This document shows, piece by piece, positions 37,059 to 46,499 of a stretch of DNA of 64,000 nt. The notes below the pieces were generated by a model. That model had not been told where the DNA came from. It ran no database searches and was given only the letters and a program-made list of their open reading frames with translations. Numbering within the stretch: the stretch's first letter is position 1; every line of letters starts with the position of its first letter. The stretch is from Oceanospirillum beijerinckii DSM 7166. Lineage in GTDB: Bacteria > Pseudomonadota > Gammaproteobacteria > Pseudomonadales > Halomonadaceae. The DNA is taken from positions 102,594 to 166,593 of the forward strand of contig NZ_AULT01000010.1 in assembly GCF_000422425.1 (NCBI RefSeq). The letters run 5' to 3'. The position numbers were made by a program, and so were the translations under genes.

Positions 37059-39536
37059 ATGATCATGACTCCAGAAAATGAACAGACACCCCTGCTTTCA
37101 TTAAAGCAATGGGTGAATAAGGTCTATGTCCGTTCTGGTATGTTTCAGTTGCTGGTGATTGAAGGCTTACTTTTATGTATTTTGTTTGGAGCCTTTTTCT
37201 TACTCAATCATAGCCATACCAGTGAAGCAAGCAAGGATCGTGAGCAACAGATGATACAGGCCTTGCAGGCCAGAACGGATTGGGTGTCATCCCAGTTGCT
37301 ATCAGTTAAAAATGCGCTGCATCTGTTTCAAAAGCAAGCGGCACGTCAACTGCTGCCTAATGCCTCATCCGATCAGCACAGTGTGTTAAAGTTATCCAAC
37401 CAAAATGTGCTGTATAAACCCTATGATGATGGTGGTATATCCGTTTACTACTCCACCCAGTCTGCACAGATGGCTGCACGTCCGGTGCTGGCCCGGCAAT
37501 GGTTACCACTGAGCCCTATTATGGTGGACCTGAAGCATAGTCATGGGCTGATTCGCCAGATCTACCTGAATACTCCAGATGGTTTAAACCTGCTCTACCC
37601 CTTTGTGGATGTCACTCAACATTTTCCTCCTGATCTGGATCTGACAGAATTTAACTTCTTTTATTTGGCCGAAGCGTCCCATAGCCCTAATCGGGAGTCA
37701 GTCTGGACCGATGCTTATCTGGACCCTGCAGGTCAGGGGTGGGTGATCTCTAATATTGCCCCTGTCTATAAGAATGACCGGTTAGAAGCCGTTGTTGGTG
37801 TTGACCTAACGATACAAAGCTTGATTAATGAACTCTTTGCAACGCCGCAACAGTGGCCTGGGTACGGCGTTTTGGTCGGTAAAAATGGTAATATTCTTGC
37901 TCTGCCACCTGAAGGCGAGCAGGATTTTTCTTTAAAAGAGCTGGCAGGCCAACAGTATAGTTTTCAGCAGGAGCAGCGTAATCAGCCGACGCCCTTTAAC
38001 CTCTATAAACGGGATGATTTTACTCAACTGTCCCGCTTGATTGCTCATCAGCGGGCTGGCTTGGCTCAGGTACAGCTGAATCAACCCAGTGTCGTAGCCT
38101 GGAATACGATTCCTGCAACAGGCTGGAAGCTATTAGCGGTAGCCAAAGCTGAAGATCTGTATATCAATGCCCGCCACTTCTCGAACCAGATTAAGGACAT
38201 TGCTCTGTTGGTATCGGTTCTGGCGGGTATTATTTTGCTGCTTTACTTCTTTTTTCATACCACGCGTACCCGTCGCCTGAGCCGGCATATGTTAGGCCCA
38301 TTGGATTATTTCCAGGATGTGATCCGTAACTCTGGCAAGATAGATACCTCGCGGACATTGAACTCTCCCGTGCTAGAGATTCATCAGACCGCAGAGCTGA
38401 TTAAGGCCTTAGTACAGCAAAGCAATGGGTTGAGTGATGAACTCGAAGAGCATAAACAGCAACATCAGCAGCAGAATATCTATTTTCAGAAATTATTGAA
38501 TAGCATTCCTATTCCTATCTTTGATACGGATGCAGAACTACGTTTAAGGGGGTGTAATCGCGCTTTTGAGCAGTTCTTTGGGCGTTCTGAAAGTGAACTA
38601 AGTGGTCATCTGATCACTGAGTTTATTCCAGTGGCAGCACCTAAACAGGGCATGAGTCAGCAGAGGTTAACGATCTCAAATGCTGCAGGTATTGGGCGGC
38701 ATATGACAGTATTGCTCAGCCGTGGTATAGAGAATGAAAAAAATCAGCGTCAGTTACCCTTGATCGGCCTCTTGGTGGATATTTCTGAACAGCATCATGA
38801 ACAGGATCAGATCCGCTTTGATAGGGACCGTGCGTTAGAAGCTTCTCAGCTGCAATCTGAATACCTGCAGGCGATCCGTCGAGAGATAGAGGTGCCGTTA
38901 CAGGGGTTGAAAGAGTTGATTGGTCAATTGGGCAGCTCGCCAAAAGAGGTCTATATCCTGCAGCAACAACTGATGGAGAAGGTTCAGGCGTTAAATTATC
39001 TGGCTAAAGATGGCTGGCTGATACACAAAGAGAGTGAACTGGGTTCGGGTACTACTCCCGGTATGGATATTAGTGGTTCAAAGACTACAGTTGTTGGACC
39101 TGCGAACTTTGCTACAGCTTCGCGTCAGGTGCAGCACGGTTGTCATGTGTTGGTTGTGGATGATGGGCCGGTCAATACCATGCTTGCTCGCTCAGTACTG
39201 CAAAAAGCCGGTTACGATGTGGATGTGGCTTTTAGTGGTATGGAGGCCTTGGATAAGCAGCGAGAGAAAAGCTATCAGGTAGTCTTGATGGATATTTTTA
39301 TGCCAGATATGGACGGCATTGAAACCACTAAGCGCTGGCGTGAGCGGGAAAAAGAGCAGCAGCAGCCTTCTGCAGCAATTATTGCACTAACAGCCAATGT
39401 GATTGAAAGTGAACGTGAGCACTTCTTTGCTGCCGGTATGAATGAATATCTGGCTAGGCCCTACCACCCTTCTGAGCTGCGCGATCGGGTCGATTACTGG
39501 CGTCAGCAATATGAAACGGGGCCAATTGAAGTTTAA
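37059..39536 (+). CDS. Membrane sensor with degenerate kinase core fused to a receiver domain
   Basis: 825 residues. Order: membrane helix (about 30-52), large periplasmic Cache-type domain (about 53-370), second helix (about 378-402), linker and coiled coil, PAS domain (about 480-590), a dimerisation-type helix pair, then a receiver domain (about 695-820) with acceptor Asp745 in VVLMDIFMPDMDG and lysine-position Arg in YLARPYHP. Where a hybrid kinase has an S-H-E-I-R-T-P motif, this protein reads AIRREIEVPLQGL: Arg608 replaces the His. No ATP-binding domain follows; the receiver starts about 80 residues later. It therefore cannot phosphorylate itself, and probably receives phosphate from another kinase. 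A true ATG choice between 37059 and 37065 is open. Confidence 0.85.
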   Translation: MIMTPENEQTPLLSLKQWVNKVYVRSGMFQLLVIEGLLLCILFGAFFLLNHSHTSEASKDREQQMIQALQARTDWVSSQLLSVKNALHLFQKQAARQLLPNASSDQHSVLKLSNQNVLYKPYDDGGISVYYSTQSAQMAARPVLARQWLPLSPIMVDLKHSHGLIRQIYLNTPDGLNLLYPFVDVTQHFPPDLDLTEFNFFYLAEASHSPNRESVWTDAYLDPAGQGWVISNIAPVYKNDRLEAVVGVDLTIQSLINELFATPQQWPGYGVLVGKNGNILALPPEGEQDFSLKELAGQQYSFQQEQRNQPTPFNLYKRDDFTQLSRLIAHQRAGLAQVQLNQPSVVAWNTIPATGWKLLAVAKAEDLYINARHFSNQIKDIALLVSVLAGIILLLYFFFHTTRTRRLSRHMLGPLDYFQDVIRNSGKIDTSRTLNSPVLEIHQTAELIKALVQQSNGLSDELEEHKQQHQQQNIYFQKLLNSIPIPIFDTDAELRLRGCNRAFEQFFGRSESELSGHLITEFIPVAAPKQGMSQQRLTISNAAGIGRHMTVLLSRGIENEKNQRQLPLIGLLVDISEQHHEQDQIRFDRDRALEASQLQSEYLQAIRREIEVPLQGLKELIGQLGSSPKEVYILQQQLMEKVQALNYLAKDGWLIHKESELGSGTTPGMDISGSKTTVVGPANFATASRQVQHGCHVLVVDDGPVNTMLARSVLQKAGYDVDVAFSGMEALDKQREKSYQVVLMDIFMPDMDGIETTKRWREREKEQQQPSAAIIALTANVIESEREHFFAAGMNEYLARPYHPSELRDRVDYWRQQYETGPIEV

Positions 39537-39643
39537 GCCTGTTGATTTTCCGCAGGTGTTTTTCATGGCCTCAACTTGTTTAGATTCTCTTTACCTGGAG
39601 AAGTCTAAATAGACCGATTAGGGTATAATCCCTGCCTTTCCTG

Positions 39644-39668
39644 TCAGGGGCTGCTGATAAGCCCCTGA
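39644..39668 (+). repeat. Leader hairpin upstream of the TauE gene
   Basis: Perfect 9-base stem TCAGGGGCT (39644-39652) with AGCCCCTGA (39660-39668), loop GCTGATA. No T run, so it may be an mRNA 5' structure or a weak terminator for the upstream gene. Confidence 0.4.
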
Positions 39669-39762
39669 TATCTCCTGCTTTTAAAATATAGAGCTGAAGA
39701 CATCGAGCTGAGTGCCATTTGGCATCACCGATGTTGATTAAATTCGATCTGGGATAGATATA

Positions 39763-40551
39763 ATGACAACTCTTCTGCTTTATCTGGTATTGGGTGCTGC
39801 GGCAGGTACCCTGGCGGGCCTGTTTGGTATTGGTGGTGGCCTGATTATTGTGCCGGTACTGGTACTGACCTTTGAAGCCCAGGGGGTAGCTCCCGAGGTA
39901 CTGACACACCTGGCCGTAGGGACTTCCCTGGCCACCATTGTGGTGACCTCAATCAGCTCGGTGAAAGCGCACCATGCCAAGGGTGCGGTGCGTTGGGATT
40001 GGTTTAGCCCTATTGCCATTGGTATTGTAATTGGTAGTGCTCTGGGGGTGAAAACCGCCGGTATGCTCAGCGGCCCGATTTTGCAGAAAGTGATTGGTGT
40101 CTTTGCCATCTGTATGGCGATACAGATGGGGCTGGGGCTGAAACCTAAAGGCAGTCGAACCATACCGGGTAAACCGGGTCTTATTGGCGCTGGAGGTATT
40201 ATCGGTTGGGCATCGGCGATCTTTGGTATTGGCGGTGGCTCCCTGAGTGTACCGTTTTTAACCTGGTGTAATGCCAAGATGCAAACCGCTGTGGCGACGT
40301 CTGCGGCCGTAGGTTTGCCGATTGCGGTGGTGGGTGCACTGGTGAATATCCAGGAAGGTTGGGGCCATGAACTGTTACCGGAATGGGCCACAGGTTATGT
40401 TTACTGGCCTGCCTTTATTGGTATTGTGTCCATGAGTGTGATCTTTGCCAAACTGGGTGCTAAGTTGGCCCATAGCCTGCCTGCGGATACCTTAAAGCGT
40501 ATCTTTGCTGTGCTGTTGCTGTTTGTTGGTAGCCGCTTCCTGTTGAGTTAA
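39763..40551 (+). CDS. TauE/SafE family sulfite/organosulfonate exporter-type permease
   Basis: A 262-residue membrane protein with about eight hydrophobic segments and the twofold repeat of the family, GIGGGLIIVPVLVL near residue 20 and GIGGGSLSVPFL near residue 155. Family members move sulfite, sulfoacetate or related anions; the substrate here is unknown. It lies 34 bases before lgt, a conserved order after ptsP in gammaproteobacteria. Confidence 0.88.
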   Translation: MTTLLLYLVLGAAAGTLAGLFGIGGGLIIVPVLVLTFEAQGVAPEVLTHLAVGTSLATIVVTSISSVKAHHAKGAVRWDWFSPIAIGIVIGSALGVKTAGMLSGPILQKVIGVFAICMAIQMGLGLKPKGSRTIPGKPGLIGAGGIIGWASAIFGIGGGSLSVPFLTWCNAKMQTAVATSAAVGLPIAVVGALVNIQEGWGHELLPEWATGYVYWPAFIGIVSMSVIFAKLGAKLAHSLPADTLKRIFAVLLLFVGSRFLLS

Positions 40552-40584
40552 ACCATGCCAGGCTATCGTTAACCAAGGATTATT

Positions 40585-41379
40585 ATGCTGCAATATCCCG
40601 AGATAGATCCCGTTGCCATTGCGCTGGGACCGTTGAAAATCCACTGGTACGGTATCATGTACCTGATCGGTTTTGCCGGTGCCTGGTGGTTGGGTAAAAA
40701 ACGCGCCAAACGTTTGGGGTGGAGCGATGAGCAGATCAGCGATCTGATCTTCTACGGTGCCGTGGGTGTGGTACTGGGTGGTCGCTTTGGTTACGTTTTT
40801 TTCTATAATTTTGATCGCTTCCTGGCAGATCCTTTGTGGTTATTCCAGGTTTGGGAAGGTGGTATGTCCTTCCATGGCGGCCTGTTGGGCGTGATTCTGG
40901 CGATGCTGTTGTTTGCCCGTAAGGTGAAAGCGTCGCTGTTTACCGTAACCGATTTTATCGCCCCTATGGTGCCGATCGGTTTAGGTGCGGGGCGTGTGGG
41001 TAACTTTATTGGTGGTGAGCTTTGGGGGCGGGAAACGGATCTTCCCTGGGGGATGGTGTTTCCTCATGTGGATAACCTGGCCCGTCACCCGTCGCAGCTG
41101 TATCAGTTTGCCTTAGAGGGCGTTGCACTGTTCTGCATCCTTTATTGGTTGGATAGTAAGCGTCCTGCACGTTTTGTCGTGTCTGGAGCCTTCCTGCTGT
41201 TTTACGGTATCTTCCGCTTTGTGATTGAATTTGCCCGTCAGCCCGATGCCCACTTAGGCTTTATCGCCTTTGACTGGCTGACCATGGGGCAGCTGTTATC
41301 CCTGCCGATGATCATCGTGGGTATACTGATGATGCAGTGGGGTAAAAAACACAATATTCGTGATGAGGTCAGCGCTTAA
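40585..41379 (+). CDS. lgt: Prolipoprotein diacylglyceryl transferase
   Basis: A 264-residue inner-membrane enzyme that adds diacylglyceryl to the lipobox cysteine of prolipoproteins. The family signature is [21 protein letters not shown] near residue 135; [12 protein letters not shown] and GRFGYVFFY are also typical, as is [12 protein letters not shown] with the essential His. AAGGAT precedes the ATG. It forms a group with the TauE gene and thyA. Confidence 0.96.
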   Translation: MLQYPEIDPVAIALGPLKIHWYGIMYLIGFAGAWWLGKKRAKRLGWSDEQISDLIFYGAVGVVLGGRFGYVFFYNFDRFLADPLWLFQVWEGGMSFHGGLLGVILAMLLFARKVKASLFTVTDFIAPMVPIGLGAGRVGNFIGGELWGRETDLPWGMVFPHVDNLARHPSQLYQFALEGVALFCILYWLDSKRPARFVVSGAFLLFYGIFRFVIEFARQPDAHLGFIAFDWLTMGQLLSLPMIIVGILMMQWGKKHNIRDEVSA

Positions 41380-41399
41380 GCGGCTTCAAACCAGATCAG

Positions 41400-41422
41400 G
41401 TGACAGGCTTTTCGCCTGTCAC
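41400..41422 (+). repeat. Hairpin between lgt and thyA
   Basis: Perfect 9-base stem GTGACAGGC (41400-41408) with GCCTGTCAC (41414-41422), loop TTTTC, ending 10 bases before the thyA ATG and covering the upstream GTG that could be mistaken for a start. It may influence thyA translation. Confidence 0.5.
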
Positions 41423-41432
41423 GAGAGAGATT

Positions 41433-42284
41433 ATGCAACAGTATTTAGAGTTATGTCGCCGTATTATTGAGCAGGGCGAGTGGGTTGAAAACGAACGCAC
41501 CGGTAAACGTTGTTTGACGGTGATTAATGCCGATCTGGAATACGACGTGGAGAATAACCGATTTCCCCTGGTGACCACCCGTAAGAGCTATTGGAAAGCG
41601 GCCATTGCCGAGATGCTGGGTTATCTGCGCGGCTACGATAATGCAGCTCAGTTTCGGATGTTGGGTTGTAATACCTGGAACGCCAATGCCAACGAAAATG
41701 AAGCCTGGTTGAATAATCCTTACCGCAAGGGTGAGGATGATATGGGGCGGGTATATGGCGTACAGGGGCGCTCCTGGGCGACGACTGATGGCAAACATAT
41801 TGATCAGCTGCGCAAAGTGGTAAACAACCTAAGCCAGGGTATTGATGACCGTGGTGAGATTGTCACCTTTTACAACCCCGGTGAGTTCCATATGGGCTGC
41901 CTGCGCCCTTGTATGCACACCCATCAATTCTCGCTGCTGGGTGGTAAGCTGTACTTGAATAGCATTCAGCGCAGTGCCGATGTGCCTCTTGGCGTTAACT
42001 TCAACCAGTGTCAGGTGTTTGTTCTGTTGGCGTTAATGGCTCAGATTACCGGCCATAAGCCGGGTCGTGCCTATCACAAGCTGATCAATGCTCATATCTA
42101 TGAAGATCAGCTGGAGCTGGTACGGGATGTACAGCTGAAACGTGAGCCTTTTCCATCACCTCAGTTAAAGATCAACCCGGATATTAAATCGCTGGAAGAT
42201 CTGGAAACCTGGGTGACGCTGGATGATTTTGAGCTGGAAGGGTATCAGCACCATGATGCTATTCAGTATCCGTTCTCAGTATAG
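41433..42284 (+). CDS. thyA: Thymidylate synthase
   Basis: A 283-residue enzyme making dTMP from dUMP with methylene-tetrahydrofolate. It belongs to the longer ThyA type also seen in Vibrio: [31 protein letters not shown], the catalytic Cys160 in [29 protein letters not shown], and the C-terminal YPFSV. Start ATG 41433 has GAGAGAG upstream. It lies just before folA, with which it is metabolically linked because ThyA makes dihydrofolate. Confidence 0.95.
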   Translation: MQQYLELCRRIIEQGEWVENERTGKRCLTVINADLEYDVENNRFPLVTTRKSYWKAAIAEMLGYLRGYDNAAQFRMLGCNTWNANANENEAWLNNPYRKGEDDMGRVYGVQGRSWATTDGKHIDQLRKVVNNLSQGIDDRGEIVTFYNPGEFHMGCLRPCMHTHQFSLLGGKLYLNSIQRSADVPLGVNFNQCQVFVLLALMAQITGHKPGRAYHKLINAHIYEDQLELVRDVQLKREPFPSPQLKINPDIKSLEDLETWVTLDDFELEGYQHHDAIQYPFSV

Positions 42285-42364
42285 TGCTTGCCGGTTAACA
42301 GCAAGCTGCTTTAGAAGAGCCGGTTTCTGAAAAGAGCCTATTTTTAAGAAGAGATAGACGATAG

Positions 42365-42892
42365 ATGACTTCATTAGACCTAGATGCCCCGGTAGCCCTG
42401 ATCTGGGCCATGGCTGAGAACCGAGTGATTGGTATCGATAACAAACTGCCGTGGTATCTGCCAAAAGACCTGCAGTTTTTTAAACAATGTACCTGGGCCA
42501 AGCCTGTGATTATGGGACGTAAAACCCATGAATCCATTGGCCGTCCTCTGCCTGGGCGCACTAATATCATTGTGACCCGTGACACGGCTTTTACAGCAGA
42601 GGGTTGTAAAGTGGTACATTCGCTGCAGGACGCGCTGGAGCTGGCTGATCAGTGTTGTCTGATTGACGGTGGCGAAGAGATCATAGTCATGGGGGGCGCA
42701 GAGATCTATCAACAGGCACTGCCCTATGCTGATAAGCTCTATATCACCCGTGTTCACGCTGAAGTGGAAGGTGATGCTTATTTTCCTGAGTTTGACCTGT
42801 CAGTTTGGCAGGAAGTGTCCCATCAACACTGCCCGAAGGAAGGGACTGGGGAATATGACTATGGTTTCTATGTTTACGAGCCTGTTGAATAG
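42365..42892 (+). CDS. folA: Dihydrofolate reductase
   Basis: A 175-residue enzyme that reduces dihydrofolate with NADPH. It shows the catalytic acidic residue in LPWYLPKDLQFFK, the nucleotide motif GRKTHESIGRPLPGR, and VMGGAEIYQQALPYAD. AAGAGATAG precedes the ATG. It follows thyA by 80 bases. Confidence 0.96.
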   Translation: MTSLDLDAPVALIWAMAENRVIGIDNKLPWYLPKDLQFFKQCTWAKPVIMGRKTHESIGRPLPGRTNIIVTRDTAFTAEGCKVVHSLQDALELADQCCLIDGGEEIIVMGGAEIYQQALPYADKLYITRVHAEVEGDAYFPEFDLSVWQEVSHQHCPKEGTGEYDYGFYVYEPVE

Positions 42893-42962
42893 CTCTTTAC
42901 AGCGTGTTTAGAGCGCAGGATACTTAGCCATTACAGTAAGACATAAGAACCGGATAGAGTCT

Positions 42963-43823
42963 ATGGGGAATGATGTAGCCAAAACAACACTGGATCAGCT
43001 GTTTGATCAGGTTTTTGTCCGTGCTCAGAGCAGTATGAACACCATGAAGCAGCAGCGTCAGCAGCTGGAAACGCTTACGCAGGAAAACCAGGGTTTATTG
43101 GGTGCTCAAGCGCAGTTGGAAGCGGAGAAGCAGGCTCTTCAGCAGCAGCTTCTTAATCTGCAGCAGCAATTGACGCAAGCTCAGCAACAGCAGAGTGATG
43201 ACCAAGATCTGCACGAGATTAATCACAGGTTGGAAGAAGAGAATCAGCGTCTGCAGGCTGATAATCAGTTGTTGTCTGAGCGCCTGGTTGGTCTGCAGGA
43301 ACGGATCAAAGAAATTGCCCGTAGCTCTCTGCTGGATAGCTCTGAAGCCCTGTTGGCTATGATTCGTGAAAGTATGCAGGATAATGAGCAATCTGTTGAG
43401 TCTGCTGCTGAATCTGAGCAGGAAGAAGCCCTGCCGGAGACGTTCTCTGCCAAGGATATTCTTAATCAGTGGTGTAAGCGCTATCCCAAAGCATTTTCCA
43501 ATCCCTGTATGCAGCCTTTAAAAATCGGTATCCATGAAGATCTGGCCGCCAATGAGAGGTTGCCGGATCATTGGATTCGCCGGGCGTTGGCAGGTTATGT
43601 GCGCAGCCCTCGTTATTTACGTTTATTAAAAGCCGGTGCGGTACGCCTGGATCTAATGGGAAATAATGCTGGCTTTGTGACTGAGCAAGAGGCATTACAT
43701 GCGGCTAATCAATTGGATGATATACGTGTTCAGCGGCAGCAGAAAGAGCAAGCTCATCGGGAAAAAGAGGAAAACCGTCGTTTAAGCTCCAAGCTGGCTC
43801 AGTTGGTTAATAAGCGCAGCTGA
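42963..43823 (+). CDS. Coiled-coil protein of unknown function
   Basis: 286 residues, not recognised. Residues about 20-140 are a glutamine-rich coiled coil (many QQQ and LQQQL stretches). A compact region from about 165 to 245 (AKDILNQWCKRYPKAFSNP, IRRALAGYVRSPRYLRLLKAGAVRLDL) resembles the RNA-binding ProQ/FinO fold in its spacing and in the RYLRLLK-like helix, but this is only a suggestion. A second charged helix (VQRQQKEQAHREKEENRRL) closes the protein. It lies 70 bases after folA on the same strand. Confidence 0.75.
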   Translation: MGNDVAKTTLDQLFDQVFVRAQSSMNTMKQQRQQLETLTQENQGLLGAQAQLEAEKQALQQQLLNLQQQLTQAQQQQSDDQDLHEINHRLEEENQRLQADNQLLSERLVGLQERIKEIARSSLLDSSEALLAMIRESMQDNEQSVESAAESEQEEALPETFSAKDILNQWCKRYPKAFSNPCMQPLKIGIHEDLAANERLPDHWIRRALAGYVRSPRYLRLLKAGAVRLDLMGNNAGFVTEQEALHAANQLDDIRVQRQQKEQAHREKEENRRLSSKLAQLVNKRS

Positions 43824-43923
43824 CCCTGACCAAGTAACGTTAAATAAGCCAGTCAGTTAAGAGAGGGCAGCTTCGCGGGCGTAGGTCGTTAGGTATGGGC
43901 AAATGGGGTACTGAGTGGGGTGC

Positions 43924-44646
43924 TCAGTACCAGAGTTCAAGGTGATGGCTCACGACTGCTTGCAATACATCTGTACGGGTAATCAGACCAATAAGCTCGT
44001 CTTTTTCTGTCACTACCGGTAATGCTGATAGCTTCTGATCATGCATGACGCTGGCTAAATCCAGTACTTCAGTATCAGGGCCCACTGTTAATAGCTTGCG
44101 ATTAATCAGTGTACCCAGCATCACCTGATCCGGTGAACGGTTTGCCAGATCAATATGACCCACCCCTGATGTAGCTTTCAAAATATCCTTATCAGTTACC
44201 ATGCCCAGTAGAGCACCGCGGCGGTTTTGCAGAACCAGGTGACTGACACCATGCTGCTGCAGTAGCTGCCAACCGTCCTGAATACTGGCGTCGAAGTCCG
44301 CAGTAATTACGGGTTCCGTCATAATCATCCTGGCGGAAACCCGTGGCCTTTTGCCAATTGCAACCTGTTTTGTGTTGTTATAAGCGTTTAATGCCCGTTG
44401 AGAGTTATCCATTGGCTTCGGCCGGGCCTGTTTCTCATCTGCTTCATCACGGTTCAACTGCAGTCGACGTTGAATCTGTTCAAAGGGTTGTTCGGCAAGA
44501 CGCTCAAGGTGGTTGCTGTCACTGTCTGTATCGGCCATTTTCCGGCTGGCGCTTGGCTGTTCCAGTGCAGTAACGCTCCGGCGTCCCAGTAACGCTTTGC
44601 GGGGTGTTTGGATGCGCATCCCCTGTTCATATACCGCAAAAACCAT
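43924..44646 (-). CDS. CBS-domain protein
   Basis: 240 residues. The N-terminal 100 are low in hydrophobics and rich in charged and Gln/Ser residues, without a known domain. Residues about 110-240 form a pair of CBS domains (QHGVSHLVLQNRRGALLGMVTDKDI and QKLSALPVVTEKDELIGLITRTDVL), which usually bind adenosyl nucleotides and regulate a partner. No enzyme domain is fused. GGAGAAGG precedes the ATG. It stands alone, convergent with the gene at 42963. Confidence 0.85.
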   Translation of the reverse strand: MVFAVYEQGMRIQTPRKALLGRRSVTALEQPSASRKMADTDSDSNHLERLAEQPFEQIQRRLQLNRDEADEKQARPKPMDNSQRALNAYNNTKQVAIGKRPRVSARMIMTEPVITADFDASIQDGWQLLQQHGVSHLVLQNRRGALLGMVTDKDILKATSGVGHIDLANRSPDQVMLGTLINRKLLTVGPDTEVLDLASVMHDQKLSALPVVTEKDELIGLITRTDVLQAVVSHHLELWY

Positions 44647-44964
44647 AACCTTCTCCGTCTCTTCAGCCGTCTTGCTACTTCGTTGTTTAAGATTATATCG
44701 GCGTGGTTAAACAGAGGTTTACCCTGCTGACCATACTTTGTGACATTTTGTTAATGCTATCCGTTATTATTTTGCCCTGTTAAGGCCCGGTTTTCATCAC
44801 TACTTTACGCCGCTTAAAAGTCCTGCGATTGAAAGTCCAGCGATGCAGGGGGACTCAACGCCTTTCTCCACGCCTTTAAAGGTTAGAGCTGTTTTCTACG
44901 AAAAAGATCCTTAGAGACCCAAAGGGTGTTATTGCTGGATTGGCAATCATAGAAAGCGGCTTTT
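44647..44964. other. Intergenic region upstream of the CBS gene
   Basis: About 320 bases between two minus-strand genes. Presumably promoter of the CBS gene and 3' end of the small membrane protein gene. No clear terminator, repeat or gene seen. Confidence 0.3.
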
Positions 44965-45204
44965 TTACAGTGAGTTTTCATCCAGGAAAGCAAAGGTCAG
45001 AAAGCAGCAGAACAGTCCCAGAATTGCTAAAAAGGCTGGTACAGGGTAGCTAAGAGCGATTAGGCCGCCACCAATCCACAGATCCTTGATACGGTTTTTC
45101 CGCACCTGGTAGCGACGGGTAAAGCCTCGTCGGTAAAAGTGATCTTTGTCGGGCGTTTTATTACGCATCCATGGCAGGATGAACCAGTCTGATAATCTCT
45201 TCAT
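44965..45204 (-). CDS. Small membrane protein of unknown function
   Basis: 79 residues with a basic N-terminal half (RRGFTRRYQVRKNRIKD) and one or two hydrophobic segments (about residues 44-72). It is not recognised. A very good ribosome-binding site, AGGAGG, lies five bases before the ATG, which is the main reason to regard it as real. Confidence 0.65.
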   Translation of the reverse strand: MKRLSDWFILPWMRNKTPDKDHFYRRGFTRRYQVRKNRIKDLWIGGGLIALSYPVPAFLAILGLFCCFLTFAFLDENSL

Positions 45205-45607
45205 AAGGCCTCCTGAAGGATAGGAAAAAGGATAAACAGGTCAGAAAAACGCTGGTTGATTCATATTAGTTTAACACTGTTATGGATAGGGCTGATATTT
45301 AGTCGTCGTGCGTACAGATAGATGTAAATAAATTTTTACAAAAATATATATGTTTAAAATGGAACTAAGTATGGGCGTCATAGAGCTGAAGCAGGCTTAA
45401 TTGCAGGTTATGACAGGCGTTTGCGACACTATTTTCACTGTAGTGACACCCTTTTTTAGACTTTTTTAGCCATCTGGGTCGCACCAGCAGAAGAAAGAGT
45501 CCCATTTGAGCAGGACATAGGCTGGACGACCCGGTGTAATTAATTTATAACTTTGGTCTAATGCTGGAAATATAAAGTATAAATACTAACCATCTGGAAG
45601 CGCCTTA
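45205..45607. other. Intergenic region upstream of the amino-acid ABC operon
   Basis: About 400 bases between divergent genes. It is AT-rich around 45320-45360. A loose dyad CACTA-N9-TAGTG lies near 45435. No gene seen; promoters for both sides are expected. Confidence 0.35.
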
Positions 45608-46381
45608 ATGTCTGACGCGCCTATTGCTCTGGAAATCAGAGATCTGCACAAAAGTTACGGTTCACTGGAGGTTCTGAAAGGTATCTCCCTGCAAGCACGG
45701 GATGGAGATGTGATTTCTATTCTTGGCTCCAGTGGCTCAGGAAAAAGTACCTTTCTTCGTTGTATCAATCTGTTGGAGTCACCGTCACAGGGCACCATTG
45801 AGATGGCCGGTGAAGCACTGCGTTTAAAGTCAGGCAAAGACGGTGCTTTAGAAGCCGCCGATCAGAAACAGCTGGAGCGTATGCGTGCCGGGATAGGTTT
45901 TGTCTTTCAGAACTTTAATCTCTGGCCCCATATGACCATTCAGGAAAATATCATCGAAGCACCGATCCATGTCCTGAAGCGGAGTAAAGATGAGGCTATC
46001 GCCCGTTCGGAAGCGCTGCTGAAGAAAGTCGGTTTGTTTGAGAAACGTCATAATTACCCCAGTCAACTGTCTGGAGGCCAGCAACAGCGTGTGGCGATTG
46101 CCCGCACATTGGCGATGGACCCGCAGGTACTACTGTTTGATGAGCCGACGTCGGCCCTGGACCCAGAATTGGTGAATGAAGTATTAAGTGTGATGCGTGA
46201 TCTGGCGGCGGAAGGCCGTACCATGTTGATTGTGACACACGAGATGCGTTTTGCCCGTGATGTGTCATCACAGATTGTCTTTCTGCATCAGGGTCGGGTT
46301 GAAGAGATCGGCCCGCCTGAACAAGTGTTTGGCAATCCGACCTCGGAGCGCTGCCGGGAGTTTCTGAGCAGTCATCTGTAG
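45608..46381 (+). CDS. Polar amino-acid ABC transporter ATP-binding protein
   Basis: 257 residues, HisP/ArtP/GlnQ type. Walker A is GSSGSGKST, the signature is LSGGQQQRVAIARTLAMDP, Walker B is VLLFDEPTSALDPE, and the switch His is in VTHEMRFARD. The stretch LRLKSGKDGALEAAD after the first strand is like HisP. It is first in the order ATPase, binding protein, two permeases, so all parts of the importer are present. Confidence 0.95.
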   Translation: MSDAPIALEIRDLHKSYGSLEVLKGISLQARDGDVISILGSSGSGKSTFLRCINLLESPSQGTIEMAGEALRLKSGKDGALEAADQKQLERMRAGIGFVFQNFNLWPHMTIQENIIEAPIHVLKRSKDEAIARSEALLKKVGLFEKRHNYPSQLSGGQQQRVAIARTLAMDPQVLLFDEPTSALDPELVNEVLSVMRDLAAEGRTMLIVTHEMRFARDVSSQIVFLHQGRVEEIGPPEQVFGNPTSERCREFLSSHL

Positions 46382-46499
46382 GCGATTATTGTCGAAACGC
46401 GCTATGTTAAAAACAGAAAATAACAGTTTTAAGCAAAAGATACGTTTGATTCGCTTGTAATAAGCTAATAAAAAAAACCATCCCATAGAGGACACAACA

